Positions 37,774-46,703 of a DNA stretch of 64,000 bases are shown here, piece after piece. Each line of letters opens with the position of its first letter. Position 1 is the first letter of the stretch. The stretch comes from Vibrio proteolyticus NBRC 13287 (GTDB lineage: Bacteria > Pseudomonadota > Gammaproteobacteria > Enterobacterales > Vibrionaceae). The stretch lies in contig NZ_BATJ01000005.1 of NCBI RefSeq assembly GCF_000467125.1, forward strand, positions 212,041 to 276,040, read 5' to 3'. The translations under genes were made by a program, and so were the position numbers. A model generated the notes under the pieces. It had not been told where the DNA came from and made no database searches. It was given only the letters and a program-made list of their open reading frames with translations.

Positions 37774-38084
37774 AAAAATCCCAAATAGATATACAAATAG
37801 ATACGAAGCACCATATATTGAAGTGCGAGCGATACCACCCACATATACAATTGAACTACCTCAAAGAGGCACCAGCATCAGTTTATGTGCATGAAATCGC
37901 ATAACCAAGTAGAGATTAACTTAAGGAATAACATAGATAAACTAAAGTCGTATCTTTTTGTGAGTTATAGTACACACATAGTGATGAGCCAAACCCAAAA
38001 ATTAAAGAACCAACAATTTAGTAACTAAAATGGGCTTCAAGAAATTACAACACGTAGAGATAGCTATTTGCTAACCAGTTAGCC

Positions 38085-38203
38085 TAACGCCCAATTAAGT
38101 AGTAAGCAACGCACTACAAAAGTCACCGCATTGCGCCGTAAACACATAACTCACCGCAAACCAAAATTGCCACGCGTTGCGAATCTGCTTAAATTGTTTG
38201 TTA
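38085..38203 (-). repeat. attC site 6
   Basis: TAACGCCCAATTAAG variant, following the 100-residue unknown gene. Confidence 0.93.
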
Positions 38204-38209
38204 TGTGAT

Positions 38210-38512
38210 TTAGTTGAATACAACAATAAAACCTGAATTTGATGTATAAACCGCAGCTTCAGGGCCAGTAAAGTCATTATCAAGAAGAGATACTCTTAGA
38301 GATGCTTGACCTGAGAACACCAGTAACAAAGAATCTTCTGCCACTTTTAGATCCACAACCTCACGGAAAACCAAAGACTTCATCCCATCGCATCCACTAA
38401 GTGTAATTGGGTTGTGAACCACTAGTCGGCCAGAGCTAAACTTTAACGATGATAAGCCAACACCCTCAACTCTACTCAGCTTGGAACCAATTAATTCCGT
38501 AATTCCGTACAT
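38210..38512 (-). CDS. Cassette protein, unknown function
   Basis: 100 residues, beta-rich and hydrophilic (SKLSRVEGVGLSSLKFSSG, SLRVSLLDNDFTGPEA). No signal peptide or helix. Family not recognised. Confidence 0.6.
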   Translation of the reverse strand: MYGITELIGSKLSRVEGVGLSSLKFSSGRLVVHNPITLSGCDGMKSLVFREVVDLKVAEDSLLLVFSGQASLRVSLLDNDFTGPEAAVYTSNSGFIVVFN

Positions 38513-38528
38513 TTAGCCTCCAATCACA

Positions 38529-38648
38529 TAACGCCCTGTTAAGGTGTGAGCAACGCAATACCGAAGCCGCCGCATACCACCTTAAACACTAAACGCAACG
38601 CATATTAAAAATGCCAAGCGTTGCGAATCACTCTTAAACAGTTTGTTA
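38529..38648 (-). repeat. attC site 7
   Basis: Long-form site after the SnoaL-like gene. The next attC is 2.6 kb to the right, the largest gap in the array. Confidence 0.93.
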
Positions 38649-38723
38649 TACGCGTTTTCACCGGGTTGGGTATGCTTGCCCTTTTTCCTGTGAGCCTGAC
38701 GCCGTGGACGCATGCCTATGCAT

Positions 38724-39074
38724 CTAGAGCCAGCGCTCTACTTTCTTAAGAACGACTGTCCATCGCACAGGGACACTGATTTCTCCGCCTTCCGTGTTCA
38801 AGTAAATAGTTAAACATTGTGAAACCACTACACACCCACTTGAGATGACAATATCATACCAACCCCATTCAAACTTGCTAGCCGTTGCCTCTGAAAAGTT
38901 CCTCTGAAACAACTCCCTCACACCAGGTGCTCCTGAGAACAATTCATCCTCACCAGTCCCAATAACTGATATGTTTCCGCTAGGGTCAAACACAGACATC
39001 AAAGCATCTATATCTATGCTTTGGCATAATCTTCTAATGTGGCCGTAATCTCTTCTTGTTCTTGCATCGTACAC
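38724..39074 (-). CDS. SnoaL/NTF2-like protein (cassette)
   Basis: 116 residues, NTF2-like cone fold: N-terminal helix region DIDALMSVFDPSGNISVIG, central GVRELFQRNF, C-terminal PVRWTVVLKKVE. Resembles SnoaL-3/DUF4440 proteins, ligand-binding or ketosteroid-isomerase-like. Substrate unknown. Confidence 0.68.
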   Translation of the reverse strand: MYDARTRRDYGHIRRLCQSIDIDALMSVFDPSGNISVIGTGEDELFSGAPGVRELFQRNFSEATASKFEWGWYDIVISSGCVVVSQCLTIYLNTEGGEISVPVRWTVVLKKVERWL

Positions 39075-39152
39075 TCCTTTGTTACAGAAATGGCATTCCT
39101 ACTCGCATCAACTCATAACCCAATGCCATTGAGTTCAACTTAATGCCCTATC

Positions 39153-39178
39153 AGACCTGCCAGTGTGCCGGTCTTTTT
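39153..39178 (+). terminator. Possible rightward terminator
   Basis: AGACC/GGTCT stem with a GC-rich loop and T5, oriented rightward with no rightward gene upstream; may be a remnant imported with the 517-residue gene. Confidence 0.45.
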
Positions 39179-39310
39179 GTATCGATTTATCCACCCTAAT
39201 CACATTTCCTGAGATTACTTAACAACTTACATTGATCCCTCACACCTGCCGCTTTAGTCTTCAGACAGTGGTAAATACCCGAATTTAACTGTGGGTAACA
39301 AGGAGAAACC

Positions 39311-40864
39311 ATGGGCTATTACATCGAGCAAGCCACTCAAGATCCAAGCCCTGGGCTGCGCATCATAGAGCTCCATCAAGATGGCAAGGAGACGGTTGTC
39401 TGGTATCTGCAGACCCAACATAGCCACCTTATTTTGAAAGAGGTTGTAGGTGAATACCTGCTGCTGGGAGACTGGAACGGTAAGTTCACCCGCTTCCATA
39501 TTCCTACACAGACATTGACACACACCCAGCATCTCGCCGGTGAGATCAGTATTGGCGCCATACTTTCCAGCGGTCGCTTCACCATTATGGTTACCATGAA
39601 TAACGATAATGACTACAACATTCCCTATCTGGTGCGACTGGATTGCAAGGATCTGTCTATTCTCAGCGACTTTCGTTTGCCGTTTGAGCTCAACTTTGAA
39701 GATGACGAAGAGGATGATGAAAGCGAACAGGAGTACCAACGCCAGATAGATTGTTACAGGCTCGATGTTTATCGCCCGATTGAGCCAGCTTCGGGGCAGC
39801 TGTGGCTATATGCCTGTAATGCCAACACAAGTTGGGATCAAGCCAGACCTCATGAGTTCTATAAACTGGACTTACTGGGTCAGCAAGAGTCCCTGATCCC
39901 ACTGCCAGGCCTCGGTAGCGCCAATACCGACCTGTGCATGCCAGCATTGAACTTGGCAGCAAATCTGGGGGTAATGCTGAGCTGGGATGCCGTTCAGATT
40001 GTTGAGCATGATAACGAGCAATGCGTGCAATTGCAGCTTGAACTCTTTGATATCGAGAAAGGCGAGACTCTCCGTAAACTGCCATTGCGCAATTACAGTT
40101 TCGAACAACTGACGCAGCACCATATCGATATTGATCTACTGCAGGCAGGTCCAGAACAAGACTTTGAAGAGTACTGCAAAGCCTTGACCGACATATACGA
40201 AGAACTGACAGATTTACGCTGGCAAGGTGACAAGCTGCTGCTGTCCTTCAGCGATCAGACTGTGTTAATGGACCTTGAAGGAAACAGTGAACTCATTAAG
40301 CCGCAAAACCAAGCCGTTACACGCAGCTATCTGCCAGAGGCGCAGTTAGCCGAAAACCTGAAAGGGCGTTACCCTATTAACGCAGATGAGCCCCTGGCCG
40401 CATTACAGCAAATGCTGGCACTGTGCAGAGATATTGAGTCCAAACACATAGGTGACCAGTTCTCTTTTAAGCTGCTTGATGGCCAGGGTGGTAACGTTGC
40501 CCCTGAGCCCTTCTTTGCGCAAACTGTGCAGCAACACTCAGACCTTATGATTCAGATGATCACCCACTATTGTGACTATCTGGACACTACGCGATTGAAA
40601 ACCAATCTGTGGGAATGGTGTGGCGCCCAGGCCTCCCTTGGCGATGTTGTTTATGCGCTGGCCTCTACTGGAGATGCGGCAACACTGCCTGTGATAAAAC
40701 GCTATGTGAGCTTTGTCGATGCCGACCACGAAAGCTTTGTAAAAGAGGAATTGGTCCCCCGTATCCACTCAGTATTTGGTGAGGATCACCCTGTGGTGCA
40801 GGAGATTAGCCTGTTGGCAGAGTATGACGACGGCGAATGGGATGAAGAGTGGGATGAAGACTAA
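39311..40864 (+). CDS. 517-residue protein on the opposite strand to the array
   Basis: Rightward gene, ribosome site AAGGAGAAACC. The N-terminal half is rich in short beta strands with WNGKFTRFHI- and YLVRLDCKDLSILSDF-like repeats suggesting a beta-propeller; an acidic insert follows (FEDDEEDDESEQE about 136-149). The C-terminal half is helical and ends in an acidic tail (DDGEWDEEWDED). No signal peptide. Family not recognised. It is far longer than usual cassette genes, its codon use is richer in C/G at third positions than its neighbours, and no attC separates it from the SnoaL-like gene. Confidence 0.85.
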   Translation: MGYYIEQATQDPSPGLRIIELHQDGKETVVWYLQTQHSHLILKEVVGEYLLLGDWNGKFTRFHIPTQTLTHTQHLAGEISIGAILSSGRFTIMVTMNNDNDYNIPYLVRLDCKDLSILSDFRLPFELNFEDDEEDDESEQEYQRQIDCYRLDVYRPIEPASGQLWLYACNANTSWDQARPHEFYKLDLLGQQESLIPLPGLGSANTDLCMPALNLAANLGVMLSWDAVQIVEHDNEQCVQLQLELFDIEKGETLRKLPLRNYSFEQLTQHHIDIDLLQAGPEQDFEEYCKALTDIYEELTDLRWQGDKLLLSFSDQTVLMDLEGNSELIKPQNQAVTRSYLPEAQLAENLKGRYPINADEPLAALQQMLALCRDIESKHIGDQFSFKLLDGQGGNVAPEPFFAQTVQQHSDLMIQMITHYCDYLDTTRLKTNLWEWCGAQASLGDVVYALASTGDAATLPVIKRYVSFVDADHESFVKEELVPRIHSVFGEDHPVVQEISLLAEYDDGEWDEEWDED

Positions 40865-40895
40865 CCGCCCCTCCTGAGTTGTCTCTAACCAGGAT

Positions 40896-40929
40896 GAGCA
40901 AGTCGCCAGCCCCTTGCGGCGACTTGCTC
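40896..40929 (+). terminator. Strong hairpin after the 517-residue gene
   Basis: Perfect 12-bp stem GAGCAAGTCGCC/GGCGACTTGCTC with a 10-base loop, 32 bases past the stop. No T run. Confidence 0.65.
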
Positions 40930-41012
40930 ACTCACAAAAGAGTGTCGCTTTGTCCTGTACAAGACGAATATGCGCAATATCAATCAGATAAATAAGTAAG
41001 TTCACACCAACC

Positions 41013-41196
41013 CTACAAGCTCCGGCCTGCATTGATATCAGCCTTACCAAGCAATATTAGCCAAAACTGAACCATATCACGGACAGCCTGCTTTTTGGCC
41101 ACTACAATCTGTGCCCCTTCACTACAGATAAACTCACCAACAGGAAATGCGTACAGCACTCTTTCTACTGGTGACAGGGATAGTTTTTTCCAGTTT
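41013..41196 (-). pseudogene. Coding remnant without a start
   Basis: Minus-strand open frame ending TAG 41013 with protein-like sequence (LSPVERVLYAFPVGEFIC, then AQIVVAKKQAVRDMVQFW) but no start codon before an upstream in-frame stop. It sits between the 517-residue gene and attC 8, so it may be the original gene of this cassette, broken by the insertion. Confidence 0.4.
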
Positions 41197-41234
41197 CAAC
41201 GTCCAGGCAAAAGTGAAGTGTAGACCAACGCGTA

Positions 41235-41325
41235 TAACGCCGCATTAAGGTGTGAGCGACGCTTGGCTAAACTTGAGCGAAGCGAAACCGCCAAGCGTTG
41301 CGAATCACTCTTAAATGCTTTGTTA
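41235..41325 (-). repeat. attC site 8 (short form)
   Basis: 91 bases; first of seven short sites sharing the centre CTTGAGCGAAGCG flanked by CGCTTGGC/GCCAAGCG. Serves the RelBE-like cassette. Confidence 0.93.
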
Positions 41326-41384
41326 GTTGCCCAACTCCAAATCCAGTGCTAACATTTGTACACACACAACATACGGAGCACATC

Positions 41385-41669
41385 ATGGACACCAGAATTC
41401 AGTTTCGTGTTGATGAAGAAACGAAACGACTAGCCCAACAAATGGCAGAAAGCCAAGGCAGAACACTAAGTGACGCTTGTCGTGAACTGACTGAACAACT
41501 AGCTGACCAACAGAGAAAGACTTTATCTCACGATGCATGGTTAACTGAACAAGTTAACTTGGCTTTTGAGAAGTTTGACTCAGGAAAAGCCACTTTTGTT
41601 GATCACGAATCAGCTAAATCACGTATGGCTGAGCGCAAAGCTAAAATCCGTAACCGAGGCAAATTATGA
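41385..41669 (+). CDS. RelB/DinJ-family antitoxin (cassette)
   Basis: 94 residues from ATG 41385 (CGGAG upstream). Ribbon-helix-helix N-terminus IQFRVDEETKRLAQQMAESQGRTLSDACREL, then a toxin-binding C-terminal tail. Neutralises the overlapping toxin and should repress its own promoter. Rightward, against the array direction, so it must have its own promoter in 41326-41384, where a TTGTACACACACAACA repeat is a plausible operator. Confidence 0.85.
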   Translation: MDTRIQFRVDEETKRLAQQMAESQGRTLSDACRELTEQLADQQRKTLSHDAWLTEQVNLAFEKFDSGKATFVDHESAKSRMAERKAKIRNRGKL

Positions 41670-41944
41670 TTTTGTGGGAAGAAGAGTCTCTCAACGATCG
41701 TGAAAAGATCTTTGAATTTCTTTACGACTTCAACCCAGAGGCTGCTGAAAAAACCGATGAAATTATCGAAGCCAAAGTGGAGAACCTTCTAGAACAACCT
41801 CATATGGGAGTCCAACGAGACGGAATAAGAGGGCGAATGCTCATTATTCCTGAGATATCAATGATTGTTTCATACTGGGTTGAAGGCGATATCATTCGCA
41901 TTATGCGTGTACTACACCAAAAACAAAAATTCCCTGCGAGCTAG
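41666..41944 (+). CDS. RelE/ParE-superfamily toxin (cassette)
   Basis: 92 residues overlapping the antitoxin stop by 4 bases (ATGA). ParE/RelE fold: LWEEESLNDREKIFEFLYDFNPEAAEKTDEI, then MGVQRDGIRGRMLIIPEISMIVSYWVEGDIIRIMRVLHQKQKFP. The final Arg-His-x-Lys stretch resembles RelE-type interferases acting at the ribosome. Stabilises the array by post-segregational killing. Confidence 0.87.
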   Translation: MILWEEESLNDREKIFEFLYDFNPEAAEKTDEIIEAKVENLLEQPHMGVQRDGIRGRMLIIPEISMIVSYWVEGDIIRIMRVLHQKQKFPAS

Positions 41945-41962
41945 TTATGTCGACTGGGCAAC

Positions 41963-42082
41963 TAACGCCCTGTTAAGGGGTGAGCAACGCAATACAAAAG
42001 CCGCCGAAAACCACCTAAATCACTAAATTCAACGCATAGTGAAAATGCCACGCGTTGCGAATCCCTCTTAAGCAGTTTGTTA
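41963..42082 (-). repeat. attC site 9
   Basis: Long-form site of the cassette whose gene starts at 42939. Confidence 0.93.
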
Positions 42083-42093
42083 GGTTTGAATTA

Positions 42094-42939
42094 TTAACGC
42101 TTGTAAGTCTCAACTGCCCCTGCGCCAAGCCAATGAATATATGACTCCGGTCTAAAATCACTCTGAGGTATCGAGTTTAAAGACGAGATTAACCCTGACA
42201 AAAACATTCCAAATGTATTTTCACCATAATAACCGATACTTACGCTACCATTTAACATCGCATAAACAGCACCTTTACCTAATACATACACACCACTCAC
42301 TAAGTAATGATGACCGTTATCTTCAACACTACCGGGAGATTTTTTAGAGTAGCGACTGAAACTCCAGTTTCGCGAGAATTCATCAGAAAGAAGACAAAAA
42401 TTATCTTTAATCGTCGTTAAAGGTCTATCGTCTTCAAATGAGAAGATCATTAACTTGGGTGGCCTATAGTCGACAAAATCATTCTTAGATCTAATGTTTT
42501 TATATGAATCTAGATTAGAAACACTCTGTAAACCTTCAAAGGCTTTCCTCAAGACACTTGAGCTTGTCTTAGCTTTCACTTCTATTACTGCGTAAACTGA
42601 CTCGAAAGGCAGGAGTAAGTTTTGATTTTCATCAATAAACCACTTAGGGCAGTGAATCTTGTCATAAATAATTACGTCCAAGTGCGAGCTCAATGCCCCA
42701 GACTCAGTGACAATTTTCCCTTTACCTACACCGTATTTCTCTGGTAACACCTCGACCAAGAGTGAACGAAATATATTCTCCGCACCAAGGCCATACTCTA
42801 GGTTATGTTTAATTAATTTACCGTTCTCTCTTCCTTGAAAGAGCTTCTCATTGAAACGTTCATTTACTTGTTGCATGATTTCTGTCAACGGCATCTCATC
42901 AACAAGATCGTTGGAACGGATGATATCTTTATTAGTCAT
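42094..42939 (-). CDS. DUF6602-like protein with a PD-(D/E)XK-type core (cassette)
   Basis: 281 residues. Residues about 60-125 carry the nuclease-like pattern: GKIVTESGALSSHLDVIIYD, where the Asp is the first metal ligand, then FESVYAVIEVKAKTSS with the ExK pair. The rest is mixed alpha/beta ending in AGAVETYKR. Resembles the DUF6602 family. Restriction-endonuclease-like folds of this sort occur in anti-phage and DNA-repair proteins; no partner gene is present in the cassette. Confidence 0.7.
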   Translation of the reverse strand: MTNKDIIRSNDLVDEMPLTEIMQQVNERFNEKLFQGRENGKLIKHNLEYGLGAENIFRSLLVEVLPEKYGVGKGKIVTESGALSSHLDVIIYDKIHCPKWFIDENQNLLLPFESVYAVIEVKAKTSSSVLRKAFEGLQSVSNLDSYKNIRSKNDFVDYRPPKLMIFSFEDDRPLTTIKDNFCLLSDEFSRNWSFSRYSKKSPGSVEDNGHHYLVSGVYVLGKGAVYAMLNGSVSIGYYGENTFGMFLSGLISSLNSIPQSDFRPESYIHWLGAGAVETYKR

Positions 42940-42993
42940 TATTTTCTTATGTACTTACTAAATTAGAATGGTTACATGCTGCGAGCTGAAACC

Positions 42994-43114
42994 TAACGCC
43001 GTATTAAGGTGTGAGCAACGCTACCACAAAATTCAACCATACCATCGTAAACACAAAACCCAACACGAAGCTGAAAATGCCAAGCGTTGCGAATCACTCT
43101 TAAATGCTTTGTTA
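42994..43114 (-). repeat. attC site 10
   Basis: Site with CCGTATTAAGG at the left core; its right end overlaps the 5'-nucleotidase stop at 43112. Confidence 0.93.
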
Positions 43115-44122
43115 GTTGCATGCTTCGTCTGGCACTGTATCAACTTTTTTCTTGGCTTTTTCCTGCATTATTTTATTCAGAATTGAGTTTGATGGATAAA
43201 GAACTTTTGCGCTCGGAACCTCTGTTGACGCTGGGTCCAAGTGTGAATCTTGATCATCAAAAAAGATATGTGGCTTAAAGGCCTTTAGAAAGCGGCTTTT
43301 CTCTAAACCTCCAAGAAAAAATGCTTGGTCAATATAGACATTCCAATTTCGAAGGGTTTTTATAACTCTCATCTCCGCAGGGCTATTTCGCGCAGTCATA
43401 ATAGCCAATTTTACAGGAGAATATTCAATACGCCCCGGTAACCTTTCTTGTACTTTTGATAACTTTTTCAGAAGGTTAGCATATGGCCCTTCTTGTAAAG
43501 GGATATCCTGTTTTTCATTTTCACTCCGCCAGAATTCTTCTAACCCATCCGTTTGGTTAACAATTTCACTGTCCTCGCTAAAAAGCACAGCATCCGCATC
43601 AAAAGCAAAGCGAACTTGGTCTTCGTTCAAACTTGCCTCTGACTGAGGAGGCCTTTTTACTAATGCCGAGGCACATACCCCACTATCGATGACCTCTTGA
43701 GCATCTTGCTCATTGGTAGTTAGAAACAAGTCGACATAAAAAGCGTCTAAATAGATCGAACTCGCTTCACCAGCTGTAAATGCTGAACGAGTAATAGGGA
43801 GTTTTCTCCGACGAATTTCATTCAATACTCTAAAGCCTGTTTCCGGACTATTCCTTGAAATAACAACCACCTCGACTATTGGCGCATTATCTTCCGGACT
43901 TTTGTGCGTATTGAGATTTAACAGTGACCGTACTAACGGCATAGCTGTACCATCATTTAGCGGTTCATCTTCGTGCTCAAGCATATATGTTCGATATTCG
44001 TCTATCGCTGTGTTTGGATCTGTTTTATTTTTTTCTCTAAAGATCTCATCAGCTTCAGATAAATCAAATAGTGCAGTAGCTGAAATCCCAACAACCAAAG
44101 TTTCTGTTAAATCTATTGGCAT
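43112..44122 (-). CDS. Cytosolic 5'-nucleotidase family protein (cassette)
   Basis: 336 residues matching the 5'-nucleotidase family PF06189 (cN-I related): LVVGISATALFDLSEAD at the start, where the HAD-type nucleophile region has Asp, VVVISRNSPETGFRVLNEI, and the downstream RFAFDADAVLFSEDSE and FFLGGLEKSRFLKAFKPHIFFDDQDSH, providing the late HAD Asp pair. Removes phosphate from nucleoside monophosphates. One of the largest ordinary cassette genes in the window. Confidence 0.85.
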   Translation of the reverse strand: MPIDLTETLVVGISATALFDLSEADEIFREKNKTDPNTAIDEYRTYMLEHEDEPLNDGTAMPLVRSLLNLNTHKSPEDNAPIVEVVVISRNSPETGFRVLNEIRRRKLPITRSAFTAGEASSIYLDAFYVDLFLTTNEQDAQEVIDSGVCASALVKRPPQSEASLNEDQVRFAFDADAVLFSEDSEIVNQTDGLEEFWRSENEKQDIPLQEGPYANLLKKLSKVQERLPGRIEYSPVKLAIMTARNSPAEMRVIKTLRNWNVYIDQAFFLGGLEKSRFLKAFKPHIFFDDQDSHLDPASTEVPSAKVLYPSNSILNKIMQEKAKKKVDTVPDEACN

Positions 44123-44167
44123 AATACTTTCCCTTTCTGACGTATTAAAATTTTTCTATGACGCAAC

Positions 44168-44289
44168 TAACGCTAAGCTAAGGGGCTGGGAACGCCATTA
44201 CGCTAAACTCAAACAAGCCACCTTAACCACAAAACCCAATTTAAACCAAAACAGCCATGCGTTAACAGTCCCTCTTCAGCGCCTTGTTA
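44168..44289 (-). repeat. attC site 11
   Basis: Divergent site (TAACGCTAAGCTAAGG at the left, CGCCTTGTTA at the right), attached to a gene-less cassette. Confidence 0.88.
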
Positions 44290-44719
44290 TGTGCAACACA
44301 TTTTGTTGTTAAAATTTCAAAAAAAAAGACCAATAGACAAATAAACACCTTTTAACAAAGCCAAAAAAGTTCATTTAAAAACCGACACTTAATGCAAGTT
44401 AGCCACAGGAAACCACTACAATTCTCACGACAAAGAAATCGCCCTTTCAACACCAACAAAACATTTTGCGAAAACAAACTTTCAGAGCAGAATTTCAACG
44501 AGTAAATCAGTACCAAAAATACTGAAACTAGCAGCGATTTAAGCCAGATAAACTACCTACGCACCGACTCGAAAATTGAATGAGGCAACCCACGATACTT
44601 GGTTTGCACAATTGGCTGAGAGCTCCAAGAATTTGGATAACCAATGCTCACTTGCCGAAAAATCAGAACAAATTGCCTGAGAGAACAATGGATTGAGCCT
44701 CAAAATTGGACAAAGCACA
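44290..44719. other. Gene-less cassette body
   Basis: 430 bases of A-rich sequence with no open frame of credible size on either strand. A short stretch (TTTCAACGAGTAAATC near 44497) recurs with one change in the gene-less cassette at 59828-60317, hinting at distant relatedness. Confidence 0.6.
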
Positions 44720-44810
44720 TAACGCCGCATTAAGGTGTGAGCAGCGCTTGGCTATACTTGAGCGAAGCGAAACTGCCAAGCGTTGGGAATCACTCTTAAA
44801 TGCTTTGTTA
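44720..44810 (-). repeat. attC site 12 (short form)
   Basis: Short CTTGAGCGAAGCG type; serves the YefM/YoeB cassette. Confidence 0.93.
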
Positions 44811-44833
44811 GATGCCAAATCGCTGAACCTGAT

Positions 44834-45106
44834 TTAGTAGTGGTAACGACATGAAATTATCGTTATCGCTTGATCATCAACTGCGTAAACAAGTCTATTA
44901 GTATCATCAATACGACGAGACCAAAAACCAGATAAGTTTTCTTTTAATGGCTCCGGTTTACCGATGCCCTCAAATGGAGAGCGCTTTACATCATTGATGA
45001 GTTTATTGATGCGCTTGAGTGTTTTCTTGTCTTGAGTTTGCCAATACAGGTAGTCATCCCAAGCGTCATCTGTCCACGACAATAAACGTTGACTACTACT
45101 CATCAA
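44834..45106 (-). CDS. yoeB: YoeB-family toxin (cassette)
   Basis: 90 residues. YoeB features: LSWTDDAWDDYLYWQTQDKKTLKRINKLI, SPFEGIGKPEPLKENLSGFWSRRIDDTNRLVY and the invariant C-terminal SCRYHY, with the catalytic Glu, Arg and His. A ribosome-dependent mRNA interferase. Overlaps the antitoxin gene by 11 bases. Confidence 0.92.
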   Translation of the reverse strand: MMSSSQRLLSWTDDAWDDYLYWQTQDKKTLKRINKLINDVKRSPFEGIGKPEPLKENLSGFWSRRIDDTNRLVYAVDDQAITIISCRYHY

Positions 45107-45350
45107 TTAACTCTCGTGCTGTTGTTTTACCAGCACGGTACTGTGCTATAGAACGGTTTAGGTGTTCAGCATTTTGAGGGGAGCGTAGTAAATGCACTGT
45201 TTCCATAAGGCTATTGTAGTAGTCTAAAGACATAACTACTGCATCCTCAGAATCACGGCGTGTGATAACTGTTGTATCAGCATCATTAACTACACCGTCT
45301 AAAACAGCTTTGAGACCATTTCTAGCTTCAGTAAAAGATACGATTCTCAT
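45096..45350 (-). CDS. yefM: YefM/Phd-family antitoxin (cassette)
   Basis: 84 residues from ATG 45350 (AGGAGG-like GGAGGTTC upstream). Phd/YefM fold: MRIVSFTEARNGLKAVLDGVVNDADTTVITRRDSEDAVVMSLDYYNSLMET. The C-terminus (KTTARELIDE) is the toxin-binding tail. Binds YoeB and the operator upstream. Confidence 0.92.
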   Translation of the reverse strand: MRIVSFTEARNGLKAVLDGVVNDADTTVITRRDSEDAVVMSLDYYNSLMETVHLLRSPQNAEHLNRSIAQYRAGKTTARELIDE

Positions 45351-45381
45351 AAGAACCTCCACATGTACGTTTAATGGAACA

Positions 45382-45410
45382 AGTATAGTACCCACCACTC
45401 TACTTGTACA
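45382..45410 (-). promoter_or_regulatory. Promoter/operator of yefM-yoeB
   Basis: Minus strand TGTACA (45405-45410) then, 17 bases on, TATACT (45382-45387). A second half-site ACATGTAC lies at 45361-45368. TGTACA hexamers are the known core of YefM operators, so the -35 region doubles as the repressor site. Confidence 0.65.
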
Positions 45411-45442
45411 GTAAATTGAACATGCAATATTGATAAGGCAAC

Positions 45443-45557
45443 TAACGCCGCGTTAAGTGGTGAACAACGCCTGTCACCCTACCTAAACCATTAAACACTT
45501 AAGCAGAGACAAACTGAGAATGCCGAGCGTTGTGAATCCGTCTTGAACGCTTTGTTA
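45443..45557 (-). repeat. attC site 13
   Basis: CGCGTTAAGTGG variant, attached to the tautomerase-like gene. Confidence 0.93.
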
Positions 45558-45565
45558 GCAATTCA

Positions 45566-45910
45566 CTACAGCATTGTACGATTACAATAAGTAGCCTTTT
45601 CAAAGTCACTTATGTTCATAGCGATGTTGGGAACATTCGGAAACAAGGCAACAAGCTTTGACACTACTTGTTGTGATAGTATCGCCTTCTGTTCTGTAGT
45701 TCTTCCTTGCATGATAGATGCAAACACATGAATAAACTCCTCTCGCTTATTACCCACTGAGTACTTTTGAAAAGAGTTTATTCTGACCTTGATATCATTC
45801 ACATCAAACAGCCCTGTACCATGAGCTACCAAAAAAATTTGCTCGATAATAAACTCTTCATCATGAGACTTTAAAATACTTTCTGAACAATCCATTACGA
45901 AATGTGGCAT
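45566..45910 (-). CDS. CHMI/tautomerase-superfamily protein (cassette)
   Basis: 114 residues starting MPHFVMDCSESIL, with the N-terminal Pro that serves as catalytic base in the tautomerase superfamily, and a C-terminal NISDFEKATYCNR as in 5-carboxymethyl-2-hydroxymuconate isomerases. The rest of a homoprotocatechuate pathway is absent, so the physiological substrate is unknown. Confidence 0.82.
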   Translation of the reverse strand: MPHFVMDCSESILKSHDEEFIIEQIFLVAHGTGLFDVNDIKVRINSFQKYSVGNKREEFIHVFASIMQGRTTEQKAILSQQVVSKLVALFPNVPNIAMNISDFEKATYCNRTML

Positions 45911-45938
45911 TAATCCTCCTAACTATCATTGTATTGCT

Positions 45939-46058
45939 AACGCCGCATTAAGGGGTGAACAACGCCACCACCCAACCTAAACCATTGTGCCGTAAACACT
46001 TAAGCTAATTCAAACCAATACTGTCAAGCGTTGTGAATCCCTCTTGAATGCTTTGTTA
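45939..46058 (-). repeat. attC site 14
   Basis: Follows the DUF2059 gene; ends TGAATGCTTTGTTA. Confidence 0.93.
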
Positions 46059-46076
46059 GGCAAATACCAACCGCGC

Positions 46077-46541
46077 TCACTTGCCCTGCAATTGCTTTAT
46101 TCTTTCAGACTCTTCTCTAATCATTTGTTCTAATATATGAGCATTTTCCATTACTCGCTGTTGACCAATGGCTGCCCCTTGCGCTGTAAGCATAGGTGTC
46201 AGCCGAATCGACTTTTTACCCGTTGGGGTCTTCAGAAATGCCGTTATTTCTCGTAATTCCCTTTCTGTATAAGCGCTCATATACAACTCAACGAAACTAT
46301 CTCTTAAGCTTTCACCACTCATATACGTGGCGAAAAATTCTCTCATCGTACTTTCAAAGGGTTGTAGTTGAGGGTTTGATTGAAGCTGCATTGTTAGCAT
46401 TGAGTCAATTGTTTCCGACATCAACTGATTCAACTCCATTGCATCCATTAGTTCATGAGCAGCATCCTCATGACTGCCGGCCCAAGAATTTACCGAAAAT
46501 AACACTATTAGTAATGTAATTGTCTGATTGAGGCACTTCAT
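46077..46541 (-). CDS. Secreted DUF2059 protein (cassette)
   Basis: 154 residues: signal peptide (TITLLIVLFSVNSWA), then the helical DUF2059 domain with its core YMSAYTERELREITAFLKTPTGKKSI. Periplasmic protein of unknown function. Confidence 0.85.
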   Translation of the reverse strand: MKCLNQTITLLIVLFSVNSWAGSHEDAAHELMDAMELNQLMSETIDSMLTMQLQSNPQLQPFESTMREFFATYMSGESLRDSFVELYMSAYTERELREITAFLKTPTGKKSIRLTPMLTAQGAAIGQQRVMENAHILEQMIREESERIKQLQGK

Positions 46542-46578
46542 TTTATTTCCTTGTAATGATGTAATTATTTCATTTGCC

Positions 46579-46700
46579 TAACGCCGCATTAAGGTGTGAG
46601 CAACGCTACAAATAGACTCAACCATACCACCGTAAACACGAACCCCGACGATGGAATGAAAAATGTCAAGCGTTGGGAATCACTCTTAAATGTTTTGTTA
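46579..46700 (-). repeat. attC site 15
   Basis: Follows the two-gene cassette at 46704-47385. Confidence 0.93.
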
Positions 46701-46703
46701 GTT

